Below, piece by piece: positions 15,112-23,556 of a DNA stretch of 28,153 nucleotides (position 1 is its first letter; each line of letters starts with the position of its first letter). A model generated the notes under the pieces. That model had not been told where the DNA came from, made no database searches, and worked only from the letters and a program-made list of their open reading frames with translations. The stretch is from positions 1 through 28,153 of the forward strand of contig JAKVBI010000037.1 in NCBI GenBank assembly GCA_022447545.1. The letters are read 5' to 3'. The stretch is from Myxococcota bacterium (GTDB lineage: Bacteria; Myxococcota_A; UBA9160; SMWR01). Made by a program: the position numbers and the translations under genes.

Positions 15112-15606
15112 ATGCGACTCGAAGGCTCCTGCGACTGCGGCGCCATCCGCTTCACCCTCGATTCCCCGCACCCCCATCCCTTCAACCTCTGCTACTGCTC
15201 GATCTGTCGCAAGACCACCGGAGGTGGAGGCTTCGCGATCAACCTCAGCGGTGCGAACAAAACCCTCTCGGTCCAAGGACGCGAGCACCTGAAGATCTAC
15301 CAGGCCACGGTCCAGTACCCGGGCGAATCAGCCCCGCACCAGAGTCCGGGCCAGCGCCACTTCTGCGTCCAGTGTGGAACCCATCTCTGGATGTGGGATC
15401 CCCGCTGGCCCGAACTCGTCCACCCCCTGGCATCGGCCATCGACACCCCGTTACCCACCCCCCCCGAGCGCACCCATCTGCTGCTCGACTCCAAGGCCTC
15501 CTGGGTCGAAGTCCGCGCCGACCCCCAGGACCGGCTCCACGCAGTCTTCCCCGAGGAGACCATCTCCCAGTGGCACGAGCGGCTGGGCCTGGCCGACGAA
15601 GGTTAG
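15112..15606 (+). CDS. GFA/CENP-V family zinc protein
   Basis: A 164-residue protein with GGGAG shortly before ATG. It shows the glutathione-dependent formaldehyde-activating (GFA/CENP-V) zinc pattern: C7 and C9 in GSCDCGAIRF, C27, C29 and C32 in LCYCSICRKTTG, and C85 and C88 in FCVQCGTHLW. All seven zinc-site cysteines are present, so the fold should be intact. Members bind small thiols or thiol adducts such as S-hydroxymethylglutathione, but most, like this one, have no demonstrated reaction. An insert at about residues 65-81 lengthens the loop before the third cysteine pair. It precedes the second fused CoA-transferase by 162 bp on the same strand. If demethylation or oxygenase chemistry in this neighbourhood releases formaldehyde, a detoxifying role would fit, but that is inference. 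Confidence 0.88.
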   Translation: MRLEGSCDCGAIRFTLDSPHPHPFNLCYCSICRKTTGGGGFAINLSGANKTLSVQGREHLKIYQATVQYPGESAPHQSPGQRHFCVQCGTHLWMWDPRWPELVHPLASAIDTPLPTPPERTHLLLDSKASWVEVRADPQDRLHAVFPEETISQWHERLGLADEG

Positions 15607-15768
15607 GGAGACCAACAAACTCGATCCGTCCCACGCCAGCTCAGTTTCCCTGATAGGATGGCTCGTCCCGATTTCACCCGCCGAGGCTCGATTAGGCCGA
15701 CTTCGGGTCACGGGAACGAACTGTTCGCACCCAATTTTACAATTGACGAGAGCACGGAGATTCGTTGG

Positions 15769-18213
15769 ATGGATGCCCTAGCCGGTCTTCACGTGCTCGA
15801 CCTGAGCCGCGGCTTCAGCGGTGCCTTGGTCACCCAACTGCTGGCCGACTACGGGGCCGAAGTCATCCGCGTCGAACCGCCGGAAGGCGACCCCCTCCGC
15901 GATCAGCCCGCCTTCTATTTCTGGCAACGCGGCAAGAAGAGCGTGCAACTCGACCTCGGAAGCAAGTCGGACCGCGACCAGATCCAGCGACTCGCCCAGA
16001 GGTCGGACATCGTGGTCGAAACATTCCGCCCCGGCGTCGCTGAGAGCCTGGGACTCGGTTACGACGACCTGTCTGCGCTGCGCCCGGACCTCCTCTACGC
16101 CTCGATCACGGGCTTCGGAAGACGCGGCCCGTACTCGCACATCAAGGGCTACGAAGGCCTGGTGATGGCCAAACTCGGAGGGATGGCCCACAGCTCACAC
16201 CTGACGGACCGGCCGGGACCGGCCTTTCCCAGTGTTCCTCTAGCAGCCTTCAGCGCAGCACAAACCGCACTTCAGGGAATCTTTGCCGCACTCTACGTGA
16301 GGGAGCGCACCGGGCGAGGCCAACGCATCGACACCTCCATGGTCCAAGGCGTCGCCGCCCACGACCCCTGGGACTGGTTCCTGCGGCTGGTTGCTGAACG
16401 CTACGACAAGGCGTTCACCACAGCCCCTCCCATTTCCGAGGCCGGCATTCCCAACCACAGCTTCGCGTTCCGACTGCTGGTGAGCCTCACACGCGACGGC
16501 CACTGGCTTCAGTTCTCCCAGACCTCCGATCATCTGTTCCGCGACTTCATGGCGTCGCTTGAACTCGACTGGATGTTCGATGACCCCGAGTGGAGTACGG
16601 CGCCGGAGTTCGAAACCGAGGAAAAGCGTGAGGCCTTCTGGGACCGAATGCTCGACGCGGTGGCAAGCAAGAGCCTCGAAGAGTGGCAACAAACCTTCGA
16701 CAAGTTCCCCAACGTGTGGGCCGAAGTTTTTCGGGCAACGCCGGAACTGCTCGACCACCCCCAGATGCGCCACAACGGCCACGTCATCGAATTCGAAGAT
16801 CCACGTGTCGGCGCCACTACCCAACTGGCCCCCATGGTGCGCATGTCGGGTACCCCGGGCCGCGTGCGTTCGCCCGCGCCCGACGCCGGCCAGCACACGC
16901 ACGAGGTACTGGCCGCACTCGCAGAAGATCCAGCGAGTCCGCCTCGAACACAACGCAACGAGCCCCTGCCGAAGCGGCCCCTCGAGGGCATCACGATCCT
17001 CGAGTTCGGGCTCTTCTACGCCGCCCCCTTCGGACCGGCACTGCTGGCCGATTACGGGGCACGCGTCATCAAGATCGAATCGCTGGCCGGAGAGCCCATG
17101 CGTCACATCATGCCCTTCCCCGATGCCGGGGCCGTCAAGTCGCTGCAGGGCAAGGAAAGTGTCGTCGTCGATCTCGCGCGGCCCGAGGGACGAGAAGTCG
17201 TTTACCGTCTGGCACGCGAAGCGGACGCGGTCATGATGAGCTATCGCGCGGGCATCGCCGAGAAGCACGGCATCGACTCCGCGACCCTGCGCAGCCACAA
17301 CCCGGATCTCGTCTATCTGTGCGCACCGGGCTACGGAACCGATGGACCATGCGGCCGCAAGCCCGCCTACGCTCCAACGATCGGTGCCGGCGCGGGCATG
17401 GGCCGTCTACAGGCGGGACCTTCGGTCCCCCATGGTCAGCCCATGACTCTGGAAGAGATCAAGGCGTCCTCCCTGCGCCTGGGAACAGCGGCCCAGGCAC
17501 CGGGCAATGCCGACGGCTGCGCGGCTCTCGGTGTAGCAACGGCCCTGATGCTGGGAATCGTCGCCCGAGAGAGAACCGGCGTAGCCCAGGACATGCTGAC
17601 CTCCATGCTTTGTACCATGGGATACACACTGTCCGAGGACTGCATCGCCTACGAGGGACGCGCACCGCACCACACACCCGACACACAGCTGCTGGGCTTC
17701 TCTGCTCTGTATCGACTTTACGAGGCCAGTGAGGGTTGGGTATTCCTGGCGGCCCCGAAGGCCTCGGAGTGGGTTGCGCTTTGCCAGGCTCTGGCGGGCC
17801 GCATCGACCTGGCCACCGATGAACGGTTCACCTCGGAAGCTCTACGCGAGCAGAACGACGAGGCACTGGCCGAAACTCTGGCAGCGGTCTTCCTCGAGAA
17901 CACGGCCAACGGCTGGGAGAGCGAACTGATCCCGGCCGGCGTCGGCTGCGTGGAAATCGCTGATGGGCCCATGTCACGCGCCACTATCGACGACGCCATC
18001 ACCCACGAGGCGGGTTTCCTGACCGAGGTCGAACACCCGAGCTTCGGAACCCACCGGCGTCTCGCCCCGTTGGTCGAACTGTCGCTTACGCCCGGCGAGG
18101 CCCGTCCCGCCTGCCTGTTCGGCCAGCACACAGAATCCGTGCTGCGCGAGCTCGGCTTCGACGACGCCGAGATTGCGAAGCTCGTGGAAGACGGCATCGC
18201 CGTTACTTCGTGA
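15769..18213 (+). CDS. Fused two-domain class III CoA-transferase, catalytic Asp only in domain 1
   Basis: An 814-residue fusion of two CaiB/BaiF domains. I place the start at ATG 15769 because CGGAGA lies eight bases upstream and MDALAGLHVLDLSRGFSGAL is the family N-terminus; the same frame is open to 15658. Domain 1 carries the expected nucleophile, D188 in GRGQRIDTSMVQ. Domain 2 begins near residue 404 (LEGITILEFGLFYAAPFGPAL), but its equivalent reads GVAQDMLTSML, with L610 at the nucleophile position and an Asp two residues earlier (D608). Domain 2 may therefore be a structural partner, or use a shifted acid. Reaction: CoA transfer between organic acids in the cytoplasm; substrates unknown. 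Its stop overlaps the GTG start of the DUF3604 gene by four bases (GTGA), implying translational coupling. Confidence 0.92.
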   Translation: MDALAGLHVLDLSRGFSGALVTQLLADYGAEVIRVEPPEGDPLRDQPAFYFWQRGKKSVQLDLGSKSDRDQIQRLAQRSDIVVETFRPGVAESLGLGYDDLSALRPDLLYASITGFGRRGPYSHIKGYEGLVMAKLGGMAHSSHLTDRPGPAFPSVPLAAFSAAQTALQGIFAALYVRERTGRGQRIDTSMVQGVAAHDPWDWFLRLVAERYDKAFTTAPPISEAGIPNHSFAFRLLVSLTRDGHWLQFSQTSDHLFRDFMASLELDWMFDDPEWSTAPEFETEEKREAFWDRMLDAVASKSLEEWQQTFDKFPNVWAEVFRATPELLDHPQMRHNGHVIEFEDPRVGATTQLAPMVRMSGTPGRVRSPAPDAGQHTHEVLAALAEDPASPPRTQRNEPLPKRPLEGITILEFGLFYAAPFGPALLADYGARVIKIESLAGEPMRHIMPFPDAGAVKSLQGKESVVVDLARPEGREVVYRLAREADAVMMSYRAGIAEKHGIDSATLRSHNPDLVYLCAPGYGTDGPCGRKPAYAPTIGAGAGMGRLQAGPSVPHGQPMTLEEIKASSLRLGTAAQAPGNADGCAALGVATALMLGIVARERTGVAQDMLTSMLCTMGYTLSEDCIAYEGRAPHHTPDTQLLGFSALYRLYEASEGWVFLAAPKASEWVALCQALAGRIDLATDERFTSEALREQNDEALAETLAAVFLENTANGWESELIPAGVGCVEIADGPMSRATIDDAITHEAGFLTEVEHPSFGTHRRLAPLVELSLTPGEARPACLFGQHTESVLRELGFDDAEIAKLVEDGIAVTS

Positions 18214-20213
18214 GCCTCCGTCGCCCAGCGTTTTCTGGTTCCCCCGCCCACCACCGGGCCTGCGGTGTGATCGAACCCGTCGATGCTGCCGAGAAATACA
18301 CACGGCGTAGGCTGAGGATCCTTCTTCTGGCCTTCGCGCTATGCACCCAACCCCTGGCAGCCGAACCGCCCGATCGACCCTCCTATGCACCCACTGCAGG
18401 CAGCGACTTCCCGCGTGAGGTGTTCTGGGGCGACACCCACCTCCACACGAGTGCCTCCCCTGACGCCTTTCGTTTCGGAAACCGAGCGCATGACCGCGGC
18501 GACGCCTACCGTTTCGCCCAGGGCGAGGAACTCGAGGCGAACAACGGGATGGCGGTCCGATTGCGCCGCCCGCTGGACTTCCTCGTGGTGTCGGATCATG
18601 CCGAGTATCTGGGCGTGTTGCCCGGGCTTCAAGCGGGCGACGCGTTACTCGCCGACACCGATACGGGCAGTCGGTGGACGGCCATGATGCAGGCCGGCCA
18701 GGGAGACCAGGTCTTCGAAGAATTCTTCGCCGCCATCAACGGGCTGTTCGACGCAGAGATCTCCATGGATTTCACGCAATCGGTCTGGTTCGAGGTGACC
18801 GCGGCCGCCGACCGCTTCAATGACCCTGGTGTCTTCACAGCCTTCTCGGGCTACGAGTGGACCTCCATGCCCAAGGGCAACAACCTCCACCGCGTGGTGA
18901 TCTTCCGAGACGGTTCGAAAAAGACCAACCAGGTGATGCCCTTCAGCGCCCTCGACAGCGACGAACCCGAAGATCTGTGGAAATACCTCGCCAACTACGA
19001 AGCCACCACGGGTGGCCAGGTGCTTGCCATTCCCCATAACAGCAACCTGAGTGGCGGACTCATGTTCGCTCTCGAGGACTCCAAGGGAAGACCCATCTCG
19101 AAGGAATACGCCGAGACCCGCAGCCGATGGGAGCCCCTCGTCGAGGCGACCCAGTTCAAAGGCGACAGCGAAACCCATCCCTTCTTCTCTCCCGATGACG
19201 CGTTCGCCGACTACGAGACCTGGGACTGGGCCAACGCGGCTCAGACCATTCCCCACGAGGACTGGATGTCACGCTTCGAGTACGTCCGCGGCGCACTCAA
19301 GAGTGGGCTCGAAATCGACGCTCGAGTCGGCGCGAACCCCTACCGGCTGGGCATGATCGGCAGCACCGACTCTCATACTTCTTATGCCACGGCGAGCGAG
19401 GACAACTTCTGGGGCAAGTTCTCCAACGAGGCGCCCGCGCCAGGTCGGGTCGATGCCGAGGGCGACGTGCCGGGCTTTTCCTGGCGATACGCGTCCTCGG
19501 GGTACGCGGCCGTCTGGGCCCGGGCGAATACCCGTGAGGAGTTGTTTGCGGCCATGAAGCGCAGAGAGACCTACGCAACCACGGGGCCGCGGATGGTGGT
19601 GCGCTTTTTCGGTGGCTGGAGCTTCGATGCCAGCGATGCCCATCGACCCGACCCCGTCCAGACGGGTTACCGGATGGGGGTGCCCATGGGGGGAACCCTG
19701 ACACGCCGTGAAGGCAACCCGGCGCCGGCGTTCCTCGTCGTAGCCGCCAAAGATCCCGATGGAGCGAACCTCGATCGGGTCCAGATCGTCAAGGGTTGGC
19801 TGGAAAAAGACGGAACGGCCCAGGAACGCGTCTTCGATGTAGCCTTGTCGGACGGTCGACAGCCGAATGGCCGCAAAGTCACACCGGTCGGTAGTACTGT
19901 GGACGAGGCCACCGCAACCTACAAAAACACCATTGGCGACGCTCAACTGGCTGCAGTCTGGCGCGACCCCGACTTCGACCCCAACCAATCCGCCTTCTAC
20001 TACGCACGCGTCATCGAGATCCCGACGCCTCGCTGGACCGCCTACGACGCCGTCTTCTTCGGCCTCGAATTGGCTGACGATGTTCCCACCATCACCCAGG
20101 AACGAGCCTACACATCGCCAATCTGGTACGACCCCGGAGTGCTGGCATCCGAATCAGCGCCGTCCAAGACAACCAAACAGGGCCCCCTTTCCACCGCAAG
20201 CTCCGCTCCCTAG
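18210..20213 (+). CDS. Exported DUF3604 protein (PHP-like metal hydrolase fold)
   Basis: A 667-residue protein of family DUF3604. Residues 31-51 are a Sec signal (TRRRLRILLLAFALCTQPLA with cleavage near AA-EPP), so it should be periplasmic or lipid-free secreted. PHP-type metal motifs follow: H77 and H79 in FWGDTHLHTSASPDA, D129, H130 and E132 in LVVSDHAEYLG, IPHNSNLSGG in the middle, and GSTDSHTSYATASEDNFWG near residue 390. These suggest a multinuclear metal site for phosphoester or other hydrolysis; no activity is established for the family. The start is uncertain: GTG 18210 overlaps the upstream stop, while GTG 18267 gives a more usual signal-peptide length. Neither has a clear ribosome site. 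Its TAG stop shares the CTAG palindrome with the stop of the opposing membrane-protein gene. Confidence 0.88.
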   Translation: MSLRRPAFSGSPAHHRACGVIEPVDAAEKYTRRRLRILLLAFALCTQPLAAEPPDRPSYAPTAGSDFPREVFWGDTHLHTSASPDAFRFGNRAHDRGDAYRFAQGEELEANNGMAVRLRRPLDFLVVSDHAEYLGVLPGLQAGDALLADTDTGSRWTAMMQAGQGDQVFEEFFAAINGLFDAEISMDFTQSVWFEVTAAADRFNDPGVFTAFSGYEWTSMPKGNNLHRVVIFRDGSKKTNQVMPFSALDSDEPEDLWKYLANYEATTGGQVLAIPHNSNLSGGLMFALEDSKGRPISKEYAETRSRWEPLVEATQFKGDSETHPFFSPDDAFADYETWDWANAAQTIPHEDWMSRFEYVRGALKSGLEIDARVGANPYRLGMIGSTDSHTSYATASEDNFWGKFSNEAPAPGRVDAEGDVPGFSWRYASSGYAAVWARANTREELFAAMKRRETYATTGPRMVVRFFGGWSFDASDAHRPDPVQTGYRMGVPMGGTLTRREGNPAPAFLVVAAKDPDGANLDRVQIVKGWLEKDGTAQERVFDVALSDGRQPNGRKVTPVGSTVDEATATYKNTIGDAQLAAVWRDPDFDPNQSAFYYARVIEIPTPRWTAYDAVFFGLELADDVPTITQERAYTSPIWYDPGVLASESAPSKTTKQGPLSTASSAP

Positions 20214-20965
20214 CGGGAGACTGAAGACGGTGGATCATCGGCGCGCTGGGCCTCGCGGGTAGCGGCGGCGCGCCGCATGCGGCGCACGAGTACGATGCCA
20301 ACACCGAGACTGACGGCCAGGATGGCACCGATGACGATGATTCGGGTGGCGTCGCCACGCGCCAGGGCGTCACCAAACAGACTGTACAGGGCAGTGCGCG
20401 GAGCAAAGCCCGCCAGAATGGCCAGCACGAAATGGGACGCCCGCATGCCCGACAACCCACAAGCAGCGTGGACGGGGGTCAGGATGGTGACCGGCAGCGC
20501 GGTGTAGAAGGCCAGCACCACGGGGCCCCGTTCCACCAGGTACGCGTCTACCGCAGCAAAGCGCCCGCTTTCACGTTGGGCCACGAAGTCGCGGCCGAGG
20601 CCGCGAGCGATCCCAAAAGCAATCGCTCCACCCAGAGTGAAGGCCAGTGTGCCCCACACGAAGCCTCCCAGTGTCCCGAACAACAGGCCACCCGTGGCCA
20701 TGATGACCCAGGATGGAAGCAGCAGGACTGGGCGCAGAGCCGCAGCAAATACGAAACCCGCGGGAGCCAGCCAGCCCAGATCCTGGATCTGAGCACGCAG
20801 CTGTTGGGGGTCGAGAGTGAGCTCCCCACTGCGGTAGGAGTAGAGCGCTAGGCCCACACAGATCGCAGCCGCCACCACGGCGAGAATGCGCTTGGCTCGT
20901 TGCAGCCGGCCACGGCGGTCCTTTACCACCCCCTGCTCGGCTTGATCCGATTCGACCTCGCCCAT
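20210..20965 (-). CDS. TVP38/TMEM64 (VTT/DedA-like) membrane protein
   Basis: A 251-residue inner-membrane protein. The start at 20965 is preceded by GGAGGG five to six bases upstream. After a charged N-terminus comes a first membrane helix at about 27-43, then the VTT domain: a re-entrant region RPVLLLPSWVIMATGGLLFG (79-98), GGAIAFGIARGLGRDFV (112-128), the second re-entrant half LPVTILTPVHAACGLSGM (157-174), and a final helix at about 208-227. Bacterial members of the DedA/TVP38 superfamily take part in lipid scrambling or proton-dependent transport. The Arg often seen just before the second re-entrant loop is Ala here (FYTALP). It converges on the DUF3604 gene with a 4-bp overlap and diverges from the SDR gene. 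Confidence 0.87.
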   Translation of the reverse strand: MGEVESDQAEQGVVKDRRGRLQRAKRILAVVAAAICVGLALYSYRSGELTLDPQQLRAQIQDLGWLAPAGFVFAAALRPVLLLPSWVIMATGGLLFGTLGGFVWGTLAFTLGGAIAFGIARGLGRDFVAQRESGRFAAVDAYLVERGPVVLAFYTALPVTILTPVHAACGLSGMRASHFVLAILAGFAPRTALYSLFGDALARGDATRIIVIGAILAVSLGVGIVLVRRMRRAAATREAQRADDPPSSVSR

Positions 20966-21175
20966 GGATCCCTCCGATTCGAAGTCTAGGCTCTCGGCCG
21001 AAGGAGTGCCCCGGGCAATCCCGAACGGATCGTAGTGGGCGAGTCCTCTTGCGGCGGAAACGCCACTGCACCTCCGACCCGCCTCGGCCCACGGGCCCAG
21101 CAATCCTCCACCTCGGGGCAACGAGATCGAGTACAGTGCGTCGTCGGCCGATTTCCGACCGAGGGGAGGCTGCAG

Positions 21176-21934
21176 ATGGAGCTACGACTCGACGGTAAGG
21201 TCGCCATCGTCACCGGTGCGGGGGGTGGCTTCGGGGTGGCGTACTCGAGAGCATTGGCCGAAGCCGGTGCATGCGTGGTGCTGTCGGACATCGACCTCGA
21301 TGCGGCAACCCAAGCCGCCAAGAACCTGGAGGACGAGGGGTTCGAGTGCATGGCGGTCGCGACTGACGTGGGCGACGAACAGAGCGCGGCCACCATGGCA
21401 GCTACCGCGGTCGAGCGCTTTGGAGGCATCGACATCCTGGTCAACAACGCGGCCCTGATGTCGGAGATTCCCTTCGGACAGCCTCTCGGCGAGATCCCTA
21501 TCGACTTCTGGGAGAAGGTCATGCGGATCAACCTGACGGGATCGCTGATCTGTATCCAGGCCGTTCTCCCCGCAATGAAACAACGCGGAAGTGGCAAGAT
21601 CATCAACCAAACCTCCGGAGGCGCCTTCGGTCCCGCCGGCGTCTACGGCGTGAGCAAGCTCGGCCTGGTGAGCCTGACTGTTTCCATGGCGCGTGAACTC
21701 GCACCGTCCAAGATCAACGTGAATGCCATCGCGCCGGGCTTCGTGAGTACAGATGCCGGCAAACGCTCCACTGGGGAAGAACTCGCCCAGGCGCTCCCTC
21801 AGATGGTGCCCCTCAAGGGCTTTGGAGAGACCGACGACGTCGTCGGTGCACTGCTCTACCTGGCCTCTTCCGCCAGTGACTGGGTGACCGGCCAGACCCT
21901 GAACGTCGATGGCGGCTGGGTGATGCGGATCTGA
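21176..21934 (+). CDS. Short-chain dehydrogenase/reductase (SDR)
   Basis: A 252-residue classical SDR, cytoplasmic, with GGGGAGG and six bases of spacing before ATG. The nucleotide-binding motif TGAGGGFG is at 13-20, an acidic residue follows strand 2 (D38 in LSDID, favouring NAD(H)), D64 binds adenine, NNAA is at 90-93 and N119 completes the tetrad. The active site is S147, Y157 and K161 in QTSGGAFGPAGVYGVSK. The Ser-Tyr distance is 10 residues rather than 13, as in a known subgroup with QSSxxxxxxxxFYGLxK. The C-terminus ends with the tetramer-type VTGQTLNVDGGWVM. It probably oxidises a hydroxyacyl or alcohol intermediate; the substrate is unknown. It is monocistronic as far as can be seen, with the flippase gene converging after 34 bp. 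Confidence 0.93.
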   Translation: MELRLDGKVAIVTGAGGGFGVAYSRALAEAGACVVLSDIDLDAATQAAKNLEDEGFECMAVATDVGDEQSAATMAATAVERFGGIDILVNNAALMSEIPFGQPLGEIPIDFWEKVMRINLTGSLICIQAVLPAMKQRGSGKIINQTSGGAFGPAGVYGVSKLGLVSLTVSMARELAPSKINVNAIAPGFVSTDAGKRSTGEELAQALPQMVPLKGFGETDDVVGALLYLASSASDWVTGQTLNVDGGWVMRI

Positions 21935-21968
21935 GTTCGCCTGCGCGCTGCGAGCGCAGACCGGCCGC

Positions 21969-23540
21969 CTAGCGCCGACCAGAGAACATCATCCGATACG
22001 CGCGCTCGATGAGCTTTCTCGGAGCACCGGAGATTCCCGCGCGATCTCCCAGGGAACGGACTCCGTAGACGCCGGCGGCGACCGTGATCGGAGCCCCCAG
22101 CGCATAGCCGAGCACTGCGGAATACGACGACGCGGCGAGCACTCCCACCGACAGAGTTACGTAGACGGCCACCAGAGAGATGTTCACGCGACTCCAGCGG
22201 AACCCACAGATCGTCCGCACCGCGACGAACTGGATGAACAGGTACCAGACCTGTGCGACCAGATATCCGACTCCAGCCGTCGCCAAACCAAACTCTTCGA
22301 TCCAGAACCAGACGAACAGTACATACAACACGTTCCAACTGGCTTCGGATACGAGGATCCACCGCCTTGCCGACAAGGAGAGCAAGTAGATGGCGAGGGG
22401 CCAGGCAGTGATCTTGAACAGAAGTCCGATGGAGAACCAGCGAAACAACGCAGTGGCGGGGACGAAATCCGACGAATAGAGGAGGTTGATGAGCAACGGC
22501 GCAAAGGTGAGCATTCCCAAAAAGGCGGGGCCCGCGAGCAGAAAGCACACTTCGGCCTGTTCGTTCACCAACCGTTCGGCCGTCCTGGGCTCCGCGATCT
22601 TTTCAGAGACCCGGGGGTAGAAATCGGCGTCCATGGACGTCAGGAGAATTCCCACCGACATCAAAGACAGCCCGTAGGCGGCTTGAAAGAAGCCGTTGGC
22701 CTCCTCCCCCAACTCTCGGATGATCAGACTACGAACCGTCAGCACACCCAGGCTGAGCATGAAGCTCGAACTCATGGCCACGATACCCAGGCGCGCCAGT
22801 TTCCAGGACTGCTCCAGGGTTCCCGAGAACCGGGGCCGCAGCGTCGGCCTGGGCTGTCGGGTCGTGAAGTACAGAGCCACCAGCAACGGAAGGCCGACGA
22901 GTCCGACCACCACGTAGGGAATGCCTGCGTCACCCAGCCGCCACACCAAAACGGTTGCCAGCACCGCACCCGACAGCGCACCCAACACGGTCACATAGGC
23001 GAGTCCGGCAATGTCGCGGTAACCGCTCAACAGTCCGGTCTGCGCACCCGCCAACACGGTGATGCCGACTCCGATGGAAAGGATCGCGATGGGGGTACTG
23101 TGGGAGCGGTCCCCGAATGTCCATTCCGACAGGTGGCCGGCCAGCAGATAGACGACGATGGCTCCCAGGAGACCCATCAGAAACGTCACGTACCGCAACG
23201 CGGCACGGAGATCCGCCAGCGCTTGTTCGTTGCCTGCGCTGATCTGGCTTGCGATCTCGCGGACAGCGCTGTAGCGGAAACCCATGGCCGCAATCGAACC
23301 ACTGGTACTCATGAGGGTGTTGTACATGCCCAACAACCCCATCCCCACAGGCCCGAGTATCAGCGCCAGCACCTTGACACGGCCGATGGACGTCACGATG
23401 TTGACCGCCGACGCAGCCCCGATGACAGCCGACGTTCCCAGGATTCTCCGGTAGGAGCTTTCGTCCGGGTCGGAACTTTCGTCCTGATGGGAACTTTCTT
23501 CGTTCATGGGGCGCAGGTCACCATAGCGCACGGCATCCAT
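21969..23540 (-). CDS. Polysaccharide/O-antigen flippase (Wzx-type, MOP superfamily)
   Basis: A 523-residue integral membrane protein with about 12-14 predicted helices and the family opening SYRRILGTSAVIGAASAVNIVTSIGRVKVLA, GPVGMGLLGMYNTLM and GFRYSAVREIA (residues shown in order). It should flip undecaprenyl-linked oligosaccharide repeat units across the inner membrane. I use ATG 23540, which has GAGG seven bases upstream and lies 16 bp after the preceding gene; ATG 23507 lacks a ribosome site but would also give a full flippase. The N-terminal tail is acidic and repetitive (EESSHQ-DESSDP-DESSYR) and should face the cytoplasm. It is probably cotranscribed with the AglD-like gene upstream. 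No glycosyltransferase or polymerase gene is adjacent in this window. Confidence 0.9.
   Translation of the reverse strand: MDAVRYGDLRPMNEESSHQDESSDPDESSYRRILGTSAVIGAASAVNIVTSIGRVKVLALILGPVGMGLLGMYNTLMSTSGSIAAMGFRYSAVREIASQISAGNEQALADLRAALRYVTFLMGLLGAIVVYLLAGHLSEWTFGDRSHSTPIAILSIGVGITVLAGAQTGLLSGYRDIAGLAYVTVLGALSGAVLATVLVWRLGDAGIPYVVVGLVGLPLLVALYFTTRQPRPTLRPRFSGTLEQSWKLARLGIVAMSSSFMLSLGVLTVRSLIIRELGEEANGFFQAAYGLSLMSVGILLTSMDADFYPRVSEKIAEPRTAERLVNEQAEVCFLLAGPAFLGMLTFAPLLINLLYSSDFVPATALFRWFSIGLLFKITAWPLAIYLLSLSARRWILVSEASWNVLYVLFVWFWIEEFGLATAGVGYLVAQVWYLFIQFVAVRTICGFRWSRVNISLVAVYVTLSVGVLAASSYSAVLGYALGAPITVAAGVYGVRSLGDRAGISGAPRKLIERAYRMMFSGRR
23448..23501 (-). repeat. Three 18-bp tandem repeats at the 5' end of the flippase gene
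   Basis: Three imperfect 18-bp units (23484-23501, 23466-23483, 23448-23465) encode EESSHQ, DESSDP and DESSYR. GAAAG(T/C)TCC is nearly constant in all. Being a multiple of three, copy-number change would keep the frame. The acidic serine-rich tail looks like a recent expansion. Confidence 0.8.
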
Positions 23541-23556
23541 GCCGGAGCCTCGAAGC

